From positions 1 to 10,102 of the forward strand of contig JAISIO010000033.1 of the NCBI GenBank assembly GCA_031262005.1: a stretch of 10,102 nt of DNA, written 5' to 3'. Positions 5,278 through 10,102 of this stretch are shown here, piece after piece. This DNA comes from Bacteroidales bacterium. Lineage in GTDB: Bacteria > Bacteroidota > Bacteroidia > Bacteroidales > UBA1715. Under the pieces are notes generated by a model. The model did not search any database. It saw only the letters and a list, made by a program, of their open reading frames with translations, and had not been told where the DNA came from. The position numbers and the translations under genes are program-made. The stretch's first letter is position 1. Every line of letters begins with the position of its first letter.

Positions 5278-6756
5278 ATGACAACAAAACAACTAACCAA
5301 CCAGACGGGTGCGCCGATTGCAGACAATCAGAACATCCAAACTGCAGGAGAACGCGGACCTGCGTTGCTCCAAAATGCGTGGATGATGGAAAAACTTGCT
5401 CACTTCAACCGCGAACGCATACCTGAGCGCATAGTTCATGCCAAAGGGAGCGGTGCGTATGGCACTCTCACCATTACCAACGACATTACCAAGTACACCA
5501 AAGCAGCTATTTTTAGCAAAGTGGGCAAAAAAACAGACCTCTTCCTGCGTTTTTCTACCGTGGCGGGCGAGCGCGGAGCTGCCGATACAGAGCGCGATGT
5601 GCGCGGCTTTGCCATGAAATTCTACACCGAAGAAGGCAATTGGGATTTGGTGGGCAACAACACACCGATATTTTTTATAAAAGATCCTATTAAATTTCCC
5701 GATTTTATTCACACGCAAAAGCGAGACCCGCAAACCAATCTGCGCAGCAACACTGCCGCATGGGATTTTTGGAGTCAAAGCCCCGAAACGCTGCATCAGG
5801 TAATGATACTGATGAGCGACAGAGGTTTGCCTGCAAACCTGCGCCAAATGCACGGTTTCGGCAGTCATACGTTTAGCTTTATCAATGCAGAAAACCAACG
5901 TTTTTGGGTGAAATTTCACTTTAAATCTATGCAAGGCATTGCCAATTTGACTAATGCCGAAGCTGCCGAACTTGTGGGCAAAGACCGCGAAGCATCGCAG
6001 CGCGATCTCTTTGAACATATTGCAAAAGGCGATTTTCCTCGTTGGAAGATGTGCGTGCAAATAATGACCGAAGACGAAGCAAAAACCTATCGCATCAATC
6101 CGTTTGACCTCACCAAAGTGTGGTCGCAAAAGGAATATCCGCTCATAGAAGTGGGCATTATGGAACTTAACCACAATCCCGAAAATTATTATGCCGAAGT
6201 GGAGCAAGCGGCATTTTCGCCTACACATGTGGTGCCGGGCATTGGATGGTCGCCCGACAAAATGTTACAAGGCAGGCTATTTGCCTACACCGATGCGCAA
6301 CGCTATCGCTTGGGCGTGAACTTTGAGAGCCTACCCGTGAATGCGCCTCACTGCCCTGTGCACAACTATCACCGCGATGGAGCTATGCGCTTTGACAGCA
6401 ACGGCGGCGGCACGCCAAACTATGAACCAAACAGTTTTGGCGGACCTACCGACAACCGTTCACTCAGCGAACCACCATTGATTATTGACGGCGCAGCATG
6501 GAATTACAATCACCGCACCGATACCGACTATTACACCCAACCCGGCGACCTTTACCGTCTCGTACCCGAAGACGAAAAACAGCGCATTGCCTCCAATGTA
6601 GCCGAGTCGATGGGCGACGTACCTCACAACATTCGTGTGCGAGCCATTGCCCGTTTCTATCAGGCAGATGAACGTTGCGGAGCGGATATTGCTGCAAACC
6701 TGGGCATTGACATCAACGAAATTACAAAAGAAGTAGAATTACAAAAAACAGCATGA
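5278..6756 (+). CDS. katA: Monofunctional haem catalase KatA
   Basis: Catalase breaks hydrogen peroxide into water and oxygen, here in the cytoplasm as no signal peptide is present. At 492 residues it has the length of a small-subunit clade 3 catalase without the large-subunit C-terminal flavodoxin-like domain. Catalytic H54 lies in RIVHAKGSGAYG, N127 in LVGNNTPIFF, and the haem-ligand Y337 in RLFAYTDAQRYRLG. The spacing H54-N127-Y337 equals that of bovine H74-N147-Y357. The conserved blocks GFGSHTFSFIN, FWVKFHFKS and the NYHRDGAM region are intact. The start is the ATG at 5278, since the frame's upstream extension runs through the promoter. Its stop overlaps the DUF4491 start by ATGA, implying translational coupling. 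By hand count over five sampled lines its GC is about 50 percent, against about 37 percent in three sampled lines of pyk, so it may be an acquired or expression-tuned gene. Confidence 0.96.
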   Translation: MTTKQLTNQTGAPIADNQNIQTAGERGPALLQNAWMMEKLAHFNRERIPERIVHAKGSGAYGTLTITNDITKYTKAAIFSKVGKKTDLFLRFSTVAGERGAADTERDVRGFAMKFYTEEGNWDLVGNNTPIFFIKDPIKFPDFIHTQKRDPQTNLRSNTAAWDFWSQSPETLHQVMILMSDRGLPANLRQMHGFGSHTFSFINAENQRFWVKFHFKSMQGIANLTNAEAAELVGKDREASQRDLFEHIAKGDFPRWKMCVQIMTEDEAKTYRINPFDLTKVWSQKEYPLIEVGIMELNHNPENYYAEVEQAAFSPTHVVPGIGWSPDKMLQGRLFAYTDAQRYRLGVNFESLPVNAPHCPVHNYHRDGAMRFDSNGGGTPNYEPNSFGGPTDNRSLSEPPLIIDGAAWNYNHRTDTDYYTQPGDLYRLVPEDEKQRIASNVAESMGDVPHNIRVRAIARFYQADERCGADIAANLGIDINEITKEVELQKTA

Positions 6757-7067
6757 ACGCAATAACAGAATTTATAAGTACATACAATCTCACGGGAGTT
6801 CTCATTGGGCTTTGTACATTTTTTATTATCGGAATTTTTCATCCATTAGTAACAAAAGGTGAGTATTATTTTGGCGTAAAAATATGGTGGGCGTTTCTTA
6901 TAGCAGGGGTGGCAACATTTATTGCCGCCCTTGCCGTAAGGAACATTTTCGGGTCAATCTGTTTGGGCGTAGTATCTTTTAGTTGTTTTTGGAGTATACT
7001 CGAAGTTTTTCATCAGAAAAAACGAGTAGAAAAAGGCTGGTTTCCCAAAAATCCGAAAAGGAAATAA
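6753..7067 (+). CDS. DUF4491 family small membrane protein
   Basis: A 104-residue integral membrane protein with three predicted helices: about residues 14-33 (beginning LTGVLIGL), 43-61 and 65-84. The C-terminal tail is basic and ends in EKGWFPKNPKRK. The blocks GLCTFFIIGIFHPLV, YYFG, WW-FL and ERVEKGWFPKNP-like are the hallmarks I associate with DUF4491, a family of unknown function common in Bacteroidota. The assignment is by recalled pattern. The positive tail suggests an N-out, C-in arrangement. The ATG overlaps the katA stop (ATGA), so expression should follow katA. That pairing hints at a role in oxidative stress or envelope homeostasis, but the family also occurs away from catalases, so this is only a hint. 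Confidence 0.85.
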   Translation: MNAITEFISTYNLTGVLIGLCTFFIIGIFHPLVTKGEYYFGVKIWWAFLIAGVATFIAALAVRNIFGSICLGVVSFSCFWSILEVFHQKKRVEKGWFPKNPKRK

Positions 7068-7069
7068 TC

Positions 7070-7084
7070 ACTCTCAGAAAGAGT
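7070..7084 (+). terminator. Weak hairpin after DUF4491 gene
   Basis: ACTCT (7070-7074) and AGAGT (7080-7084) could form a 5-bp stem with a 5-nt loop just after the stop codon. No T-run follows, so it is a poor intrinsic terminator. The position alone makes it worth noting. Confidence 0.15.
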
Positions 7085-7193
7085 TATGTTTCAAGGTACT
7101 GTATTGCCATTTGTTAGGGATTATCCGCAAAGAATTACGATGCGTGCGGTAATCGCCAATCGAATGGGTTTTCGCCACCTTGTAATAATTTTA

Positions 7194-7224
7194 TTTTTTA
7201 AATTCAAAAAAAAGGTTACTTTTG
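7194..7224 (+). promoter_or_regulatory. Promoter of pyk
   Basis: The -7 element TACTTTTG (7217-7224) matches TAnnTTTG perfectly. A 19-nt spacer separates it from TTTT (7194-7197), one base off TTTG. The expected transcript start is near 7230, with a leader of about 60 nt before the ATG at 7293. It marks pyk as a separate transcription unit from katA. Confidence 0.5.
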
Positions 7225-7292
7225 GGCGATTTTTTCCGAAGAGAATGTGATTTTTCTATTCCGTGACGAAAAAGTAACAAAAAAAACAAACT

Positions 7293-8753
7293 ATGACATC
7301 GAAATTTACTAAAATCGTAGCCACTATCTCCGACAGACGCTGCGACATTCCGTTTTTACAACAATTATTTGACGAAGGCATGAATGTGGTGCGCTTAAAT
7401 TCTGCGCATTTGGATACTGCCGGTTTTGATAAAATAATACACAATGTACGTGCCGTTTCCAATCACATAGCTATTTTGGTAGATACCAAAGGGCCCGAAG
7501 TGCGCACTACGGCAAATGAAGAAGAAGGTTATATAGCACTACACACAGGCGACACACTACAAATAAAAGGAAATCCAGAACAATTGACCACCAAATCGTG
7601 TATTTGTGTGAGCTATCGCAATTTTGTTGCCGATTTGAAAATAGGCGATCACATTTTGTTCGACGATGGCGAAATTGAAGTACAGGTAAAAGAAAAACAC
7701 GCCGATTATTTGCTCTGCGAAGTATTGAACGACGGCGCACTGGGCAGCAAAAAAAGCGTGAACATACCGGGAGTGCGTATTAATTTGCCTTCGCTTACTG
7801 AAAAAGACAAAGTTTCTATAGATTATTGTATAAAAAATGATGTTGATTTTATTGCCCACTCGTTTGTGCGTAATAAACACGATATACTTGCAATTCAAAA
7901 TATATTGGACGAACAGAAAAGTCCTATAAAAATTATTGCAAAAATCGAAAATCAAGAAGGTGTAGATAATATTGATGAAATTTTGGAATATGCCTACGGT
8001 GTGATGATTGCCCGCGGTGATTTGGGAATTGAAGTTCCACAGGAAAAAATTCCCGGTATTCAGCGTGTACTTATTCGTAAATGCGTGTTGGCACACAAAC
8101 CGGTAATTGTGGCTACTCAAATGCTTCATTCCATGATAGAACACCCCCGCCCTACTCGTGCCGAAATTACCGATATAGCCAATGCAATTTATTACCGTAC
8201 CGATGCATTGATGCTGAGCGGCGAAACTGCTAACGGCAAATATCCAGTAGAAGCAGTGCGCACCATGGCTCAAGTAGCACGCGAAGCCGAATTAACAAAA
8301 ATGTCGGAAAACGATATTCCTATTCATTACGACGATGATAAATTCGACACCATGTCGTTTTTGGCAAAAACAGCCGTAAATGCCAATGAGCTTTTGGGCA
8401 CCAAAATGACCATTACCGATAGTCTTACCGGCAAGACTGCTCGCACATTGGCAGCTTATAGAGCAAAAAATCCGGTTATTGCCATCTGTTACGAAGAACG
8501 TACCACTCGTTTGCTTGCATTATCTTACGGGGTTTTTCCTCAGTATCAGGAACAAAAAGATAGTTCTCGAGAATATTTTTTCTGTGCCATAAAAAAATTA
8601 CTTCGCGACGAATGGCTCACGCAAGACGATTATATTTCGTACCTAAGTGGAAGTCAGGGCGTTGGTGGAGGCACAACCTTTATTGAAATCAATCAAGTGC
8701 GCAAAATGCTGCAATCTATACGCAAAACCACGTTGGTGGGAATGGAAAAATAA
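7293..8753 (+). CDS. pyk: Pyruvate kinase
   Basis: Pyruvate kinase transfers phosphate from phosphoenolpyruvate to ADP at the end of glycolysis. The 486 residues cover the (beta/alpha)8 barrel (about 1-70 and 160-335), the inserted B domain (about 70-160) and the C-terminal domain (about 340-486). Active-site residues correspond to the rabbit enzyme: R34, N36, D64, T65, catalytic K217 in AKIENQEG, metal ligands E219 and D243 (ARGDLGIE), and T275. The PRPTRAE and MLSGETANGKYP signatures are present. E69 in DTKGPEVR is the residue typical of K+-dependent enzymes. The RxNFSH motif reads RLNSAH, so the serine that helps bind K+ in the rabbit enzyme is alanine (A38). I recall similar wording in Bacteroides enzymes, so this is likely a lineage variant. 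The ATG at 7293 lies downstream of a good promoter. No allosteric site can be judged from sequence. Confidence 0.97.
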   Translation: MTSKFTKIVATISDRRCDIPFLQQLFDEGMNVVRLNSAHLDTAGFDKIIHNVRAVSNHIAILVDTKGPEVRTTANEEEGYIALHTGDTLQIKGNPEQLTTKSCICVSYRNFVADLKIGDHILFDDGEIEVQVKEKHADYLLCEVLNDGALGSKKSVNIPGVRINLPSLTEKDKVSIDYCIKNDVDFIAHSFVRNKHDILAIQNILDEQKSPIKIIAKIENQEGVDNIDEILEYAYGVMIARGDLGIEVPQEKIPGIQRVLIRKCVLAHKPVIVATQMLHSMIEHPRPTRAEITDIANAIYYRTDALMLSGETANGKYPVEAVRTMAQVAREAELTKMSENDIPIHYDDDKFDTMSFLAKTAVNANELLGTKMTITDSLTGKTARTLAAYRAKNPVIAICYEERTTRLLALSYGVFPQYQEQKDSSREYFFCAIKKLLRDEWLTQDDYISYLSGSQGVGGGTTFIEINQVRKMLQSIRKTTLVGMEK

Positions 8754-8825
8754 TTCAGGATTGTTTACGTCAAAAATTCATTAGTACATAAATCGCATTG
8801 TTGCACCTTACTTAAATAATTCGCT

Positions 8826-10102
8826 ATGTTTGAAAATTTATCAGAACGTTTGGATAAGTCGTTTCGATTGCTCAGAGGGCAAGGACGCATAACCGAAATA
8901 AATGTTGCCGAAACATTAAAAGATGTACGACGCGCTTTGCTCGACGCCGACGTGAATTACAAAACCGCCAAGCAATTTACCGAAGACGTAAAACAAAAAG
9001 CTCTCGGACAAAATGTGCTTGCCGCTGTTCGTCCGGGCGAGATGATGACAAAAATAGTGCACGATGAACTTGCCATGTTAATGGGCGGCGACAAAGCCGA
9101 CATAAACACCAAAGGTTCACCTGCAATTATACTGATGGCTGGTTTGCAAGGTTCGGGTAAAACTACCATGAGTGGTAAATTGGCAAATATGCTTAAAAGC
9201 AAACAAGGAAAACACCCGCTTTTGGTAGCCTGCGACGTGTACCGTCCAGCAGCCATACACCAATTGCAAGTGCTTGGCGAACAAATTAATGTACCGGTAT
9301 TTGTACAAATTGAAGAAAAAAATCCGGTAGCAATTGCACAAGCAGCAATTCGCCATGCCAAAGAAAACCACAACGATATTGTTATTGTGGATACCGCCGG
9401 TCGTTTGGCTATAGACGAAGCTATGATGACCGAAATTGCGACTATTAAAGCAGCTATCAATCCGCAGGAAATTCTGTTTGTGGTAGATTCCATGACTGGT
9501 CAGGATGCAGTGAACACCGCAAAAGAATTTAACGACAAATTGGATTTTACAGGCGTAGTACTTACCAAATTAGACGGTGATACTCGTGGCGGTGCGGCTC
9601 TTTCTATCCGCAGTGTGGTACAAAAACCTATTAAATTTGTGGGTACTGGCGAAAAACTCGATGCTATTGACATATTCTACCCCACTCGTATGGCTGACCG
9701 TATTTTGGGCATGGGCGACGTGGTGTCGCTTGTAGAGCGTGCGCAAGAGCAATACGACGAGGAAGAAGCTCGCCGAATGTCGAAAAAAATTGCGAAAAAT
9801 CAATTTAATTTTGAAGACTTTTTAGCACAAATCAACCAAATCAAAAAAATGGGTAACCTCAAAGACATTGCCGGCATGATTCCAGGAATGGGAAAAATGC
9901 TCAAAGGAATTGATATTGACGATGATGCGTTCAAAGGAATTGAAGCTATTATTAATTCGATGACACCTCAAGAACGTAATTCGCCCGATATAATAAACGG
10001 CTCACGCCGCAAACGAATTGCCGGCGGTAGCGGGACAAGCATTCAAGACGTAAACCGCCTGATAAAACAATTTGACGACATTAAAAAGATGATGAAAAAA
10101 AT
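8826..10102 (+). CDS. ffh: Signal recognition particle protein Ffh, 3'-truncated by window
   Basis: Ffh binds the SRP RNA and the signal sequences of nascent membrane proteins, and with FtsY delivers ribosomes to the Sec translocon in a GTP-dependent cycle. The window holds 425 codons of a protein usually about 440-450 long. The helical N domain covers 1-90 (with RRALLDADVN at 36-45). The G domain has the P-loop GLQGSGKTT (106-114), DVYRPAA (137-143), DTAGR (189-193), TKLD (247-250) and the closing GTGE (273-276). The M domain from about 300 is methionine-rich, with MGNLKDIAGMIPGMG and, near the end, RRKRIAGGSGTSIQDVN, the SRP-RNA-binding signature. The start is the ATG at 8826, 72 nt after pyk. 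I see no strong promoter or terminator in that gap, so read-through from pyk is possible. The frame is open at the edge, and only the last few residues should be missing. Confidence 0.97.
   Translation, partial: MFENLSERLDKSFRLLRGQGRITEINVAETLKDVRRALLDADVNYKTAKQFTEDVKQKALGQNVLAAVRPGEMMTKIVHDELAMLMGGDKADINTKGSPAIILMAGLQGSGKTTMSGKLANMLKSKQGKHPLLVACDVYRPAAIHQLQVLGEQINVPVFVQIEEKNPVAIAQAAIRHAKENHNDIVIVDTAGRLAIDEAMMTEIATIKAAINPQEILFVVDSMTGQDAVNTAKEFNDKLDFTGVVLTKLDGDTRGGAALSIRSVVQKPIKFVGTGEKLDAIDIFYPTRMADRILGMGDVVSLVERAQEQYDEEEARRMSKKIAKNQFNFEDFLAQINQIKKMGNLKDIAGMIPGMGKMLKGIDIDDDAFKGIEAIINSMTPQERNSPDIINGSRRKRIAGGSGTSIQDVNRLIKQFDDIKKMMKK

Noticed and set aside
5293..6228. 311-codon open frame antisense to katA
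   Set aside because: It lies wholly opposite a catalase with intact catalytic residues. Its Phe-, His- and Cys-rich composition is what the complement of a GC-richer gene gives, and no family is recognisable.
7557..8273. 238-codon minus-strand frame opposite pyk
   Set aside because: It is antisense to the catalytic barrel of pyruvate kinase and rich in Phe, Asn, Tyr and His, a typical shadow of an AT-rich gene.
8754..8825. Promoter or terminator between pyk and ffh
   Set aside because: No TAnnTTTG element with a properly spaced TTTG and no stem followed by T-run could be found in the 72 bp.
8957..9493. 178-codon minus-strand frame opposite ffh
   Set aside because: The plus strand carries a complete set of Ffh GTPase motifs through this stretch; the antisense frame is low-complexity Ser/Ala/Ile-rich and has no supported start.

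Overview
The window looks like a chromosomal segment of a member of the Bacteroidota, most plausibly Bacteroidales-like, though I cannot name a genus. The reasons are a type IX secretion lipoprotein of the PorW/SprE type, a DUF4491 protein, a Bacteroidota-type pyruvate kinase, an AT-rich background, weak or absent Shine-Dalgarno sequences, and several promoter candidates of the Bacteroidota form (TTTG, about 19 nt, TAnnTTTG). Most of it is housekeeping sequence. I found no CRISPR array, transposase, integrase, tRNA, rRNA, toxin-antitoxin pair or recognisable defence system.

Layout. Positions 1-416 (minus) hold small or broken genes: the possible first codons of a gene running off the left edge, an 84-codon membrane fragment resembling the N-terminus of DUF4153 proteins, and a possible 25-residue single-pass membrane peptide with its own promoter candidate. 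Positions 534-3275 (minus) carry a large TPR lipoprotein, PorW/SprE-like, whose reading frame has no ATG start and has a hairpin in its leader. Positions 3467-4816 (minus) are a tight two-gene operon: an unrecognised acidic 141-residue protein followed directly (TAA then ATG) by the ribosome-assembly GTPase RsgA, with a good promoter at 4840-4870. A 460-bp divergent intergenic region follows, holding that promoter, the katA promoter, interleaved inverted repeats and a second weak promoter candidate.

On the plus strand, katA (monofunctional haem catalase, 492 aa) overlaps by ATGA with a three-helix DUF4491 membrane protein, so the two are probably one translationally coupled unit. Pyruvate kinase (486 aa) follows behind its own promoter candidate. 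Then, 72 bp later, comes ffh, the signal recognition particle GTPase, cut by the right edge inside its M domain.

Functionally, the genes serve unrelated tasks: secretion (PorW, Ffh), ribosome maturation (RsgA), peroxide removal (KatA) and glycolysis (Pyk). The points most worth checking are the missing ATG and leader hairpin of porW, the decayed left end, the unknown partners of rsgA and katA, and a serine-to-alanine change at the potassium site of pyruvate kinase.
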